Assembly (NCBI GenBank): GCA_916048095.2
Contig: OU696579.1
Coordinates: forward strand, 7,934,163-7,998,162
Reading direction: 5' to 3'
Length of the DNA stretch: 64,000 nucleotides
Origin: Sacculina carcini
Lineage: Eukaryota; Arthropoda; Thecostraca; Sacculinidae
The number at the start of each line of letters is the position of its first letter. Within the stretch, counting starts at the first letter, position 1. The notes below the pieces were generated by a model that was not told the origin of the DNA, did not search any database, and saw only the letters and a list, made by a program, of their open reading frames with translations. Positions 1 through 15,037 of this stretch are shown here, one piece after another. The translations under genes were made by a program, and so were the position numbers.

Positions 1-1009
1 TGAGATCCGCAGTGTGTGTATGGCCGAGATCGGCATATGGATGAAAAAGTTCCACCAGAACTTTCTCGACGATTCGTACCTCAAGTATATTGGCTGGACA
101 CTGCACGATAAAGTTGGTGATGTGCGTCTCAAATGTCTACAGGTGGGTTTTATATGGTGTTCAACACGGGATCTTGTAGTGTTTTCCAGTGTGTTCCAAT
201 TGTCTGCAGGAACTGATAACCTTTCTGCGTATGATTGAAATTCTCTATGTCATGAGCTAGAAAATCATAACTGTAGACATTTGTAGAAACATATACATGA
301 CGGTAGACCGACCGTAGAGTCAATTTTGACGTTTAATACACATTTGTAGATCAACTGTAGAAAATCTCTATGTCAGATAACCGGGGTACAACACAACACA
401 AACTCGCGAACGGCCTTGTCTTCACGCCGACACTATAATTGTTGTGAAGGCTTTGCTGGCGTGTTGCGATTTTGCAAACGAAAGCAAAAGTTGGGCATTG
501 TGACGTGTATGGGTGCTGAGGAAATAATTTACGAGACTTTACAACTTCAGTAACAATAGCAGCCATCACGAACATTTCACATATTTGATATAGCGTTGAA
601 ACGAATAACAAAACTATCCATTGACAAGAGGCAATAAACAGCACATAATTCAAATTCTGTGCTGTTTATTGCATGGTCTTTTCCCGTGTATATATTTGTT
701 CCCGCTAGTTACCGATTCTTGCATATTCAGTTATTGTCCCGCGCGTGCATGTGTGTGTGTGTGTGTGTCTACAGGCTCTTCAGCCGCTGTACTCTTCGGA
801 GGAGCTGAAAGGCAAGCTGGAACTGTTCACTTCCAAGTTCAAGGATCGTATTGTGGCGATGACCATGGACAAGGAGTTTGACGTTGCCGTGCAGGCCGTC
901 AAACTGGTGATCAGCATTCTCAAGTGAGTGCCAATGTTACGCCGGCCGTTCTCGCTGCATTTCGTGCTAAATATCCGACAAAAGCGCCAATATTCACAAG
1001 GCTGTGTTC

Positions 1010-1042
<33 letters not shown>

Positions 1043-4000
1043 CTTGATAATATTCAAGATTTAAAAAGTATGATCAAGATCAAGAAGATGCCTTTCTTCG
1101 TGTATGTTTGTATGTATGTGTGTCAGGATTTGTTTGGTTTAAATCGAATGCTTTTGCAATTGGAAGCGGTTTAAAACTTGCGTTGCTTATAGATGCCACA
1201 AGGTGAAATTCAAGATCCTTTGTGTATATTTTTATGATTTTATTTTTATAGTTTTTCAATGTTTACAAAGTTCTTGATAAGTGGTACTAAAATATGTTCA
1301 ACTATATACTAAATAGCATGGTACAATCCTTTTTTCGATTTGTGCGTGCAAAGTGTGAAAAACCAGAAAAAAGAAAACATTGTTTTTTGGGGTGTTTTTC
1401 TAAAGAAACATGGTTTTTGGTTGTTTTCCAACCCTGATGTGTGTACACACCGATATCGGCAGGTACCACCGCGACATTCTGTCGGACAAGGATTGTGAGC
1501 ACGTGTATGAGCTGGTGTATTCGTCACACCGCGCCGTCGCGCAGGCGGCCGGCGAGTTTCTCAACGAGCGGCTGTTTATCGCCGACGATACGGCCACCGA
1601 ATTGACCGATGCTCAGCGCAGTCAACGAGGCAAGCGGCGACTGCCCAACACACCGCTCATTCGCGACCTGGTGCAGTTCTTCATCGAATCCGAGGTGATA
1701 CACACACTGACACACACACACATGCACACACACACTGACACATATACACACACATACTGACACATATGCACACATATACTGACACACTGACACACATGTA
1801 CACACACACTGACACATATACACACACATACTGACACATATACACACATATACTGACACACATGCACACACATACTGACACACATGTACACACATACTGA
1901 CACATATACACACACACATACTGACACATATGCACACACTGACACACATGTACACACACACTGACACACATGTACACACATACTGACACATATACACACA
2001 CACATACTGACACGTATGCACACACTGACACATATGCACACACACACTGACACATATGCACACACACACTGACACACATGCACATACTGACACACATGCA
2101 CACACTGACACACATGCACACACTGACACACATGCACATACTGACACACATGCACACACACACACACATGCACACACTGACACACATGTACACACTGACA
2201 CACATGTACACACATACTGACACACACACACATGCACACACTGACACACATGTACACACATACTGACACATATACACACATGTACACACATACTGACACA
2301 TATACACACACACATACACACCCACACACAGACTGACACACACATTGACACACATTCATGCACACAGACACACACTGACACATATACACAAACACACTGA
2401 CACATATACACAAACACACTGACACACAAAAACACAAATCGGCACGCTCATTCACTCTTATGGAGTTAGAGTGAAGAGAGTTGATGAAAATTTGGGTCAA
2501 GAACAAGTGTACAGGTCATCTATAGGTCAAACCTGTAGGTGTATGTAAGATAACTTCGGTGTAGGCTATGTGTATGTGTTTGAATGTGTGTGTGTGTGTG
2601 TGTGTGTGTAGTTGCACGAGCATGGTGCATATCTGGTGGACAGTTTGATCGAATCGAACCCGATGATCAAGGACTGGGAGTGTATGACTGATCTGCTCAT
2701 TGAGGAACCGGGTCCCATGGAAGAGGCGCTGGACGATAAGTCAGCCTTTCTCTCTCTCTCTTTCTCTCTCGCTCTCTCTCTCACTCTCATTCTCTTTCTC
2801 CCTTTCTCTCTCTCTTTATCTCTGCTTCTCCCTCTCTCTCTCCCCCCTCTCTCTCCCTCTATCTCTTCTTCTCCCTCTCTCTCACTCTTTCACTCTTTCC
2901 TTGTCTCCCTCTCTCACCCTCTTTCTCTCTCTATTCTTATCACATACACTCTATTTCTCTGCTATTTCGCTCCGTCTCTGTTCTCTCACTCACTCGCTCA
3001 CAACACGCTAATTTTAGCATTCATACTTGGCCATTTTCCGGTTTGAATCGATGTCGCTCGAGTTTGCTTGTGAAATTTTACCGATCCATTTAATTTGCAC
3101 CTATTGGCTGTGAAAATTCGCTCACTAACTTATTTGTTTGCATGTTGGATATAGTGAATTTATGTTCTCACCGAGTTGATTTTCACTGTGATCAAACTCC
3201 AAGCAGTACGAACAATAAGAATATATTATATACGAAACAATATTACAAGAACAATAACGCTTAAAAGTCCACGATTATTCTGTCTCTGACTTCCTATCAC
3301 TTCATCTCTATCTTTCTCACTGCTTTTCAAATTCCTAACGCTCCATCAGTCTACAATCACTCTTGGCATAAAATCTACAACACACGTGACAACTATTACA
3401 ACGCACTACACATAACAATTATACAACATTTACAACAATGAGTCAGCAAGCGCTAGTCTTCCAGTTGTCGTTGCTATCTTAATATCCGCCTCGTAGCCGA
3501 GTGGCTAAGACGCACGCTCTCTGCACGAGAGATCCAGGGTTCGATTCCCTGGCGAGGTGAAACGTTTGGGTCCGTTTCTGAAAGGGATAGCCCAATTGTC
3601 GCAATGCGGGTTTTGTGTGCGCGCAGCCGTGCAGTTTCTGTGCTGGCGGTGACTGCAAAACCTGTACGGCCGGACCTGCGGTGTGCCAGCCGGGGCCGTG
3701 AGGCTTTGCCCATGCAAAAATTCACGCGAACATTAGCCTTTCCACTGCTGTGTTCAAATGCGTAAATTGTAAAAAAAAATTATCTTAATAAAAAACCAGA
3801 ACACATCTATCGCAATACTATTGCAATACAGTTTTCTATTGTTTTCTGGTTTTTGTGCCATATTTCTCTATATCTCTTTTTGTGTGGTTCTGAACAAGTT
3901 TAGTTGTTATTTCCTCGTATATATGCTGTCGATTTTAATGAATTTTCGTGTTCAATTTGGTCTTTTCCGGTTAGGCATTTGAATATCATAATGATGTATG

Positions 4001-7000
4001 ATGTATGTGTGTATGGTTGGCGCTCATGGCAGGCAGGAGAACTCGCTGATCGAGATCATGGTGTGCGCCGTGCGACAGAGCGCGTGCGGGGAGCCTCCTG
4101 TGGGCCGGGGTCCTCTGAGGAAGGTGTTGTCGGCTCGGGAGGTCAAGCAAGTGAGTGACGACCGGGTTCGTCTCACCGAACACTTCATTGCCACTCTTCC
4201 ATCCCTGCTCGCCAAATACGCCGCCGATCCGGAGAAAGTGGCCAATTTGGTGTCGATTCCGCAGTACTTTGACCTGGACATCTACACGACGTCGCGCCAG
4301 GAAAAGGTCAGCTCACTGAGGTCTCATCCGAGCCATAATTTCCTCTTGTTTCTTCGGCATGTTCGCCTCTAGCAGGGGTCTGCAACCCAAAATGTTCAAA
4401 GAGTCATATTGCAACAAAAAATTCAAATATGTCTGGAGCCGCAAACAAATTATGACCGAGCTGGGTGATTTTGTACATGCATTCTGTGTTCTAGTGTCTT
4501 AGGTGTTGGTTGTGTATAATATAGCTGGTTCACTTGGCTGTGTGTGTAACATAGTTCAGGGCTGCGACACTACACTATATTGAAAGAAAAACAAAATTCC
4601 CTCCTCCATATTGTTCCATTTCCAAACATTAGTGAAAATGCTCCAGGGGGCTACTAGACAGCGCATGCGGCTCTATAGCCACGGATTGCCCACCTCTGGG
4701 CTATAATGTGCACCGTCTTTTTGTGCTATGGGTGCATTCTGTTATGGTTCGATCCAATGTGGTAATTTCCCGATGAGATCAGATTGAGTTTTGTGTCGAC
4801 GAATTCGGCTCATAAGGCAACCGTTAACTTCCATCTGCAGCACGTGGTTCTTTCACATTATGTAATTCAAAATCTCATTAATTACTTATTTTCTTATGAT
4901 CCAGGCCCTTCTAATTTTAATTAGTAATTTTTGTTTCTAATCTGTTCAGTTTTCTACTTTTTAGCGTATTAATAAGTTTGTTCCACTCTCTCTGTGTTTC
5001 TTGTGTTTTTCGTTGCTTGTTCTTGGGTTCTCAAGCACAGTTGTGAACTGAACTTGTACTCGTTCTATTGCTTACTGCGCTGTTGTTGTTGCAGAACTTG
5101 GACGCTCTGCTTGCTCTGTGTGAGAAAGTGGTCGAGCGTCACACCGACACCGACGTGCTCAACGCATGCGCCAAATCGCTCGAGCTACTCTGTGCCGACA
5201 ATCACGCCATTCGCAGTCGCTGCTTGGTGGCGCGTGACACGCTGATCGACGCCGTGGTGGCGAGATATCGCGAGGCAGTCGACGAGTACACCTCTCTCAT
5301 TGCCGGTGTTAGTACACCGTTCTTCCTTCTCAATTTCCTCTGTTTTTCACCGCAATAAACATAGGAAATTCAGTATGTGTGCGTGTGTGTGTATGTCTGT
5401 GTGTGTGTGCTATTATTGGTGGTTGATTGTTTGCGCTTGGTAAGGAAATATTATTAGTTTTATATAATCTCAATTGTCGTTACTTTTCCATTTATATTTT
5501 TTGTTCTCACTTTTGTTTTTGTTCTGGTTTTTATTCTATTATAAACATTCGCATTATAAGCATTTTTATCATCGTTGATTTATTTTTTATTAATCACTAA
5601 TCGGTTCCTGATTGGTTGTTGATTAATCACGGATTGATTGTTGATTGGTCACTGATTGATTGATTGTTGATTAATCACGAATTGATTGTTGATTAGTGAT
5701 TATCACGAATTGATTGTTGATTAGTGATTAATCACGAATTGATTGTTGATTGGTCACTGATTGTTTGATTGGTGATTAATCACGAATTGATTGTTGATTG
5801 GTTACTGAATGTTGATTGGTGATTATTAACGAATTGATTGTTGATTGGTTACTGATTGATTGATTGGTGATTAATCACGAATTGATTGTTGATTGGTCAC
5901 TGATTGATTGTTGATTGGTCACTGATTGATTGTTGATTTGTCACTGATTGATTCTTGATTGGTTGGTCAGTCGGAGGAGCCCAACGAAGACGAGATATTC
6001 TCGCTGGTGAGCAGTGTGAAGAAAGTGGCCATTCTCTCCACCTACCACAACCTGGCACCCTGGAACATCTGGGACACTCTGATGCGCATTATTGAGGAGG
6101 TGCGCGACGGATCTCGTGCTTTTCCGCCCGAGGTACGTCCCAGCTGTCCGTCCATCCGTATAATCCGTCTTTTCTGTCTGTGTTTTATCATTTATCCCTC
6201 AGTTTTTCTTCGTAATTCGTACTTCAATTTCAAAATGAAAGGTCGGATGTGTATACTCACTAGTTGTATTCACTAGTTGTTGTGTACAGATGAGCAAGGC
6301 TCAGACTGTGCTGTCTCCAAACCCCTATATCCCTAACCACTCTGGTCTGCCTAAGGCATTTATTGTGTCCCCTTCGATCTCTCTCACTCCAAATTACCCA
6401 ACCTTTTCTTTCCAGTTTGTGTGTGTGTGTGTTATTGGTATCTACACACTTGTGTGGTGTGTCCGTGTTTGTACACAGGCGGTGAAGCACACAATTGCCG
6501 CGTGCATGTTCGGCGTGATGTGGTCGCTGCACCATGTCGAGGAGACGGCCAGCCATGGAGTGCCCGATGCCGCCCAGCTAGAGTGTCTGCGCTCCCGGCT
6601 CTGGGCCTACATGGAAGTGATGCAGCAGCTCATGTCTTCTCATCCCAACCACGTGTTTCGTGAAGAGGTGGGCGGTGTTCTTGTGCACGTTCATTGACAT
6701 TAAACACGCTGCAAGTGTACATCAAGCTGAATTTCTTCCTATTCCTCACACACACACACACACACCTCGTTTTATTCACTTTACTCCCGGGTTCCTTTTC
6801 TGTTGGAATCATCCGTTGACGTGCATGTACTCAGCGAGTTGAATATACCGAAGATGAGCACGGTTTGAGCTGTCCCCTCTCAGTTTGTTCAGCATCGACT
6901 TGAAATATATGTTTCGGGCCCTCACTATGTGTTCATCTAATGAGCTCCATTAAACTTCATGTGTGTGTGTTTGCAGGCGTACATATCGATATGCGACCTA

Positions 7001-10000
7001 CTGGTGGTGTTCAGCAGTCAGCTAGCGTCCAACACTCACCTGAAACCACTGGTCTTCTTCCCCGACAAAAACATGCAGACTCAGCTCAATGATTTCGTTC
7101 AAACATACGTGTTTTTCGACGATGACAACGGTGCGCGCACGCAACAATCTCTCATCATTGTGTTATGATTGTGTTATTATTGTAGATTGATTGTTATGAT
7201 TGTAGATTGATTGTGTTATTATTGTAGATTGATTGTTATGATTGTAGATTGATTGTGTTATGATTGTAGATTGAATGTGTTATGATTGTAGATTGGTTGT
7301 GTAATGATTGTAGATTGACTGGGTTATGATTGTAGATTGATTGTTTAATGCTTGTAGATTGATTGTGTTATGATTGTAGATTGATTGTGTAATGATTGTA
7401 GATTGATTGTGTAATGATTGTAGATTGAGTGTGTTATGATTGTAGATTGAGTGTGTTATGATTGTAGATTGATTGTGTTATGATTGTAGATTGATTGTGT
7501 TATGATTGTAGATTGATTGTGTTATGATTGTAGATTGATTGTGTTATGATTGTAGATTGAATGTGTTATGATTGTAGATTGGTTGTGTAATGATTGTAGA
7601 TTGACTGGGTTATGATTGTAGATTGATTGTTTAATGCTTGTAGATTGATTGTGTTATGATTGTAGATTGATTGTGTAATGATTGTAGATTGATTGTGTAA
7701 TGATTGTAGATTGAGTGTGTTATGATTGTAGATTGAGTGTGTTATGATTGTAGATTGATTGTGTTATGATTGTAGATTGTTTGTGTAATGATTGTAGATT
7801 GAGTGTGTTATGATTGTATATTGATTGTGTTATGATTGTAGATTGATTGTGTTATGATTGTAGATTGAGTGTGTTATGATTGTAGATGGATTGTGTAATG
7901 ATTGTAGATTGACTGGGTATGATTGTAGATTGATTGTTTAATGCTTGTAGATTGATTGTTTTATTATTGTAGATTGATTGTGTAATTATTGTAGATTGAG
8001 TGTGTTATGATTGTATTTTGGTGTATTATGTTTGGAAACTGATTGTGTAATGATTGTAGATTGATTGTGTTATGATTGTAGATTGATCGTGTTACGATTG
8101 TAGATTGATTGCGTTGTGATTGTAGATTGATTGTGTAATGATTGTAGATTGATTGTGTTATGATTGTAGATTGATTGTGTAATTATTATAGATTGATTGT
8201 GTTGTGATTGTAGATTGGTTGTGTAATGATTGTAGATTGAGTGTGTTATGATTGTAGATTGATTGTGTTATGATTGTAGATTGATTGTGTAATGATTGTA
8301 GATTGATTGTGTTATGATTGTAGATTGAGTGTGTTATGATTGTAGATTGATTGCGTTATGATTGTAGATTGATTGTAGATTGACTGGGTATGATTGTAGA
8401 TTGACTGGGTATGATTGTAGATTGATTGTTTTATGATTGTAGATTGACTGGGTATGATTGTAGATTGATTGTTTTATGATTGTAGATTGATTGTGTAATT
8501 ATTGTAGATTGAGTGTGTTATGATTGTATTTTTGTGTATTATGTTTGGAAACTGATTGTGTAATGATTGTAGATTGATTGGGTTATGATTGTAGATTGAT
8601 TGTTCAATGCTTGTAGATTGATTGTTTTTTATTTTAGATTGATTGTGTAATGATTGTAGATTGAGTGTGTTATGATTGTATTTTGGTGTATCATGATTGG
8701 AAATTGATTGTAGATTGATTGATTATGATTGTGGATTGATTGATTATGATTGTAAATTCATCGTGAAATAATTGTATATTTATTTTAAGTTATTGTAGAT
8801 CGCTTGTTTTATTATTGTACATTGATTTATTATGATTGCAGATTGATTATGAAATGATTGGTAACTGGTTGTGTAATTGTTGCAGATTGTCTGTTTTATT
8901 ATTGTAAATTAATTGGATAATGTGTTTAAACTAATCGGCTGATGATTGTATATTGATTGTGGAGTGATTGATTTATCGCTCCGTTTCTACAACTGTTAAC
9001 TAAACCATCTGTGTATGTGTGTGTGTGTGTGTGTGTGTGTACGCATGCAGACGAACAGGATGAGCACGCCAAAATAGAGGATTTGCACAAGCGTCGCAAT
9101 TTGCTGGCGTCTTTTTGCAAGCTGGTTATCTACAATGTTATCTCGATCCGCAGTGCTGCCGATATATTCAAACACTACGTGAGAGTACGTATTGCCACTG
9201 TGGAAACGATGTGTCCTTTTTATCTGTTTTAATTGTCTCTATATTTTATTTTATTAATTTCTCGCCGTTTTTATAATCAGGCATTGTTTTATCTTCATTC
9301 ATTTTTGCTGATGTGTGTGTTGTGTGTTCATTTATTGTTCATTCATTCGGTATATTCGGTATATCTGTGACATATATGTGTGTGTGTGTGTGTGTCTGCT
9401 TATTCCTGTTGGTTCAGTACTACAACAACTACGGCGACATCATCAAGGCTGCCCTGGGCAAGGCGCGCGAGATCAACAAGGTGAACTGCGCGCGCACCAT
9501 GATGCTCTCGCTGCAGAGTGTCTTCACCTGCCTCATCCAACATCCGCACGCCAAAGTCGACCGCATTGGCGAGGAGTTCCTGGCTCTCAAGGTATCCTCC
9601 ACGAAATATTATACCAGATATGATACAAACGATAAATAGCGGGAAAATACCTTTGTGGTGAAAAAACAACGCCCGAGCAGGGGCTCGAACCCTGGACCGT
9701 TAGGTTAAAAACCTAACGCTCAAATATTATACTGATATCAATTCTTTGATATCTGCAGATTTCATTGCGTTTGGGTGCAGATGTTTCGTTGCTTGTGTAT
9801 TTGTTCAATATAACAAGCCTGAACAATTATAAGAAACGATAATATAAGCCCAGACTAAATAAGGACGCTATATATTGAATATATAATTTCTGATTAATTT
9901 CATTGTCAATGTATAAAATCTTTTGATGTTTTCAGTTGTTTTTCGTTTTTCTTGTGTTTGTGTTTTTTTCGGGCTACACATAATAGTTCTACTCCCATCA

Positions 10001-10499
10001 ACCCGACTTATAGATTGCGAAAATAATGGTAATAAAAATAGTTGCCGAATACAAAACATCACCATAATTGCGTTCACATTCACTTTTCACCTCACATCCA
10101 AATCTGGCGTCATATCACGCCACACATCCAAATACCTACATTCACACATTCAATTATCACATCCACCTCCATTGATACCTCCAGTTTCCACATCCTGATG
10201 TTCCTACCTTCTTAACCTTGATCCTCCCAGTGTTCCCACATGAGAACATAGTTGTAACTCAATAACCCATGGTTCGAATGCTTCAGTATGTTCTTTGTAC
10301 ATACTGATACACATACACAGGCACACACTGATACATATACACACACAAATACATACAAATACACACACACACACGCACTAAACACACACACTGACACACT
10401 GACACACACACACTGGCACACACACTGACACTCACACACACACTGACACACTGGCACACACACACACACACACACTGACACAGACACAAATCCACACCT

Positions 10500-10530
<31 letters not shown>

Positions 10531-10895
10531 TGCATACAAATACACAAACACACACAAATATACAATGCTATATACAAATAATAATGCTTTTCACTGAGTA
10601 TATACGTTGGGTATTTGAGGTGGTCCGATAATTTTGGCTGAAATCCATCCATATTTTCCCTACCTGGGATGATAAAGGTTAATTTCATTGTGGGCCAGCG
10701 ATTATTCAGTCATACATTATCAGATAGTGAGACCGTTTGTGTCTCTCTATTCATTGCTCTATTCTTCCAGCAATTTATCACTGCCTATGACCTGGTATCA
10801 GTGTGTTTCTGTGTGTGTTTCTGTGTGTGCTTCTGTGTGTGTGTGTGTGTGTGTGTGTGTTTCTGTGTGTGTTTCTGTGTGTGCTTCTGTGTGTG

Positions 10896-10926
<31 letters not shown>

Positions 10927-11949
10927 CCTTGTCTGTTAATGTGAATGTATTGGTTGTTGTTTTCTATTGAATCATATTTATTTTTGTTTGTTATTTTTTA
11001 TAGAATCATGTTTTTATTTATTGTTGTTCGTTGTTATTCATTGAGGAGTGTGGGTGGAGTGACATTATGGAGTGTTATCGGATGAATTGTTTATTACTGT
11101 TAATTTATTATTTTATTTTCGAACACTCTTCTCTCTAGAATTCTTTACTTTTTACCTATATCTCTTTCTCTTTAGAACCTTTGAGCGGTTCTTGTACGCA
11201 TGGCGTCATCGCAGGGTGGTAATAGTGCACTTGCACTCTTCCCCCATGCTACTGGATTTGCCTGTAATTAATAATAATAATATGTGTGTGTGTGTGTGTG
11301 TGCTGATGTAGGAGTTGGCCAAGCGGTTTGCTCTGTCGTTCGGCCTGGACGCGCTGAAGAACCGTGAAGGCATCACTTCACTGCACCGCGAGGGAGTGCG
11401 CTTTGCACTGGAAGGCGTGGAGGCGAATCGCGAGGAAATGCCGGCAGAGGGCGCCACCATGCAGTCTCCTCCACCGCCCGTCAACGTCGCCTTTCTTGAG
11501 GTTCTCTCCGAGTTCACCAACAAGCTACTCAAACAAGACAAACGTATTGTGTGAGTACACAGACACACACACACACACACATTACATTACATTACATTAC
11601 ATTACATTAGGTAGATATTTATATAGCGCCCTACACCTAGAGGGTCTCTAGGGCGCTGCACACGCACACACACACAGACACACTTACACACACACACACA
11701 CATAGCCACACACACACAGAAAGTGAAAGGTAAAAAAAGAAGAGAGATAATTTACACCTTATAATCATCACTAATATAGACAATGTTCTCTAGAGTATAA
11801 TACGATTTCACCATGAAAAATTTCTTTGAGTGTTTTTTGAAGACAGGGATAGAATTGATAGAACGTAGTTTTGGGGAGAGCTTATTGTAAATACGGGGTC
11901 CTAAGATAGAGAAACAACGATTATAGTGAGTATGTCTAGAATAAGTAGC

Positions 11950-11992
<43 letters not shown>

Positions 11993-13974
11993 CAGTACAC
12001 ACGCAACAGTAAGACAGACAGACAGACAGACAGATACACGCACGTAGGCTAAGCGGCGACTTGATTAATGTTTTAGACATAGAATAGGTATGCAAAAGTT
12101 AGATAGGGATAATTGTATAGTTTGGGATAATTCAGGCAAGAGGGGTCATGGGAAGGACTGGATGTTTGAGAGATGTTGAGAAGTATAGTTTCCCATATAC
12201 AGGTGTGTTGATGTCTGGAATCAGTTAGGGGAGAATATTGTAGGAGCTAATAGCGTACAGGAACATTTAAAGAAAGACTGGATAGTGTGAAATACGGGTA
12301 ATTTCAGGGAAGATAGGCTAGAGCAGTGCTTCTCAAACTATCTGATGTGGCGGACCGGCAGGGTTTTTTTCAATGTGTCAGGTACCGGCAAGTGAAGCAA
12401 TTTTCAGTAAATAGTAATAGTAATATTCATTTATTAATAATAATAGTAGAATAATAGTAATATTCATATATACAGGAAAAATATAATGAATACATAATAA
12501 AAGTAAGTTGACATTTCACCGTGGCATGGAGTTTGACTACTGTTTCTTTCTTTTCTGGAAAATCTCCACGTACCGGTAGACGATGGCTCGCGTACCGTCA
12601 CCGGTACGCGTACCACACTTTGAGTAGCACTGGGTTAGAGGGTTATTGGGTCACTAGACAACCGTGAATGATACGAGTATGGAGTCAAAGTAAGTATGGA
12701 GTCAAAGGTGGTTTGCTATATCAATCCGCACTGTTTTTTCGTTTCTAGTCACTTTCTGACGTATAATTTGGTTAGGTGTAACAACTAGTGAATTCATAGG
12801 ATTTATCAGCGCTGTTTTGGCGGTAAATGAAGAGTGGGCTGATATCAAGAAAAAATGGGGAATTATAGAAATAGAGAGACAGTGTGAAATCACGTGTGTG
12901 TGTGTGCGTAGTAATAGTAATTATTATTATTATTATTAATTACAGGCAAATCCAGTTGCATGGGAAGAGTGCAAGCACTATTACCACCCTAAGATGGCCC
13001 CATGTACCGGAAGCGCCCAAAAGATTCAGAGAGAAAGAGAGTTCGAAAAGAGAAAAGTATAGAAAGAGAGTTGGAAAGAAAATAATAAATAAATAACAAT
13101 AAATAATAAACCATCATCCATTTGACGCATTTTCTTTCTTGTTTTCTGTATATGTAATTTGTTGTCTATCTAAACAGTGTTTGCCTGACAGACTGTTAGC
13201 CTACGTGTTATTGCTGTTCTGTTTGTATTTGTGTGTGTGTGTGTGTATGTGTGTGTGTGCATGAGAAATAAACGGTCAACAACAACACACACACATACAC
13301 ACATATATGGATACAGTTAGAGCATTGTTACACTGGCCAGACAGGTTTCATTCACCGCTAGATTGGCAATGAGATCGCCATATAAGTCAGGGAAAATGGG
13401 CAAGTGGAATTGCAGGAAAGTTCAAAGCAAAACCAGAATCATCACACTGAATTCATTCATGTAATACACTCACACAACGCATATCACTCCACACCTACGA
13501 CCATTCAGAATCGCCAAATGGCCCTAGCTTGGCTCCCAGACACACATGCTTCTTACACTGGGTATAGCTGGCGTATGCACACTGATACTGTCTGTATGAC
13601 CGTGTATACAGCGCCATACCACTCATACCACCACAATCAAGAGAGCAATGACAATGGTATGGTAATGGTAATGGTAATGTATTGCCACAACAAGCACAAG
13701 AAAAGCAATATTAATAAAGTACAATAGCATAGTCTGTCAAGCCAATTATTGGCTTCTCAACAGACAAAGAAAAAAACCGCTATGCAAAAAACTTAGCAAA
13801 ACACCTTCAGACTAATTAAACTTGAGAACTTATAATATAAACAAATACAACATGACAACAATACCACAACAAGACATACAACCATCAGCAACACAAGACA
13901 TAAATCCCTTAACAACAACAATTAAAGACATAGTCACAGATCGCAGGACACAATCGCACAGTGTGAATTCACAA

Positions 13975-14055
<81 letters not shown>

Positions 14056-15004
14056 TGTTAGTTTGAACTACCTGGACCGTCGTTTGCCGGCTGGTGTAGT
14101 AGCGGCCGCATGTCACAATGATGAATGGCAGCCTGTGTTGATGTACCGAAACTCTCTAATGCAAGGAGACAGTGAGCCTCTGCCTCCACCCTCACGACGA
14201 GCCTACACGCGCCGCCGCAAAGAAGGTCACCCCCACACTCATACACACACACTCATACACACTCTCATACACTCATACAAACACACTCATACACACACAC
14301 ACTCTCACATGCTCTCATACACACACACTCATACGCACACATTCATACACACATTCATACACACTTTCATACACTCATACAAACACACTCTCATACACAC
14401 ACACATACAAACACACTCTCATACACACATACAAACACACTCTCATACACACTATCACACACACTCTCATACGCACACACTCTTACACACTCTCATACAC
14501 TCATACAAACACACACACTCATACACTCATACAAACACACTATCATACATACACTCACTCATACACACATGCTCTCATACACACTCATACACTCATACAA
14601 ACACACTCTCATACACACTATCATACACACACACACATACACACACATTCATACACACTTTCATACACTCATACAAACACACTCTCATACACACTATCAT
14701 ACACACACATACACACTATCATACTCACTCACACACACACACGCATACAAACACACTCTCATACACACTATCATACACACATACAAACACACTCTCATAC
14801 GCATTATCATACACTCATACACTCTCATACACACAATCATACACACACACTCTCATACACACACTCTCACACACACACACTCTCACATACACACAGACAG
14901 AGAGAGATACACATGTATATACTCGTGCACATACTCACATACACACTTGTTGGTGTATTGATATAATTGTCGTGTTTGATGTTGTTATTACTATTGTTGT
15001 TGTT

Positions 15005-15037
<33 letters not shown>

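Noticed and set aside
3488-3559. Functional tRNA gene
   Set aside because: The fold is good, but the D arm and anticodon belong to different tRNA types, and it is joined to a non-tRNA body with an A-rich tail. Better explained as a SINE head.
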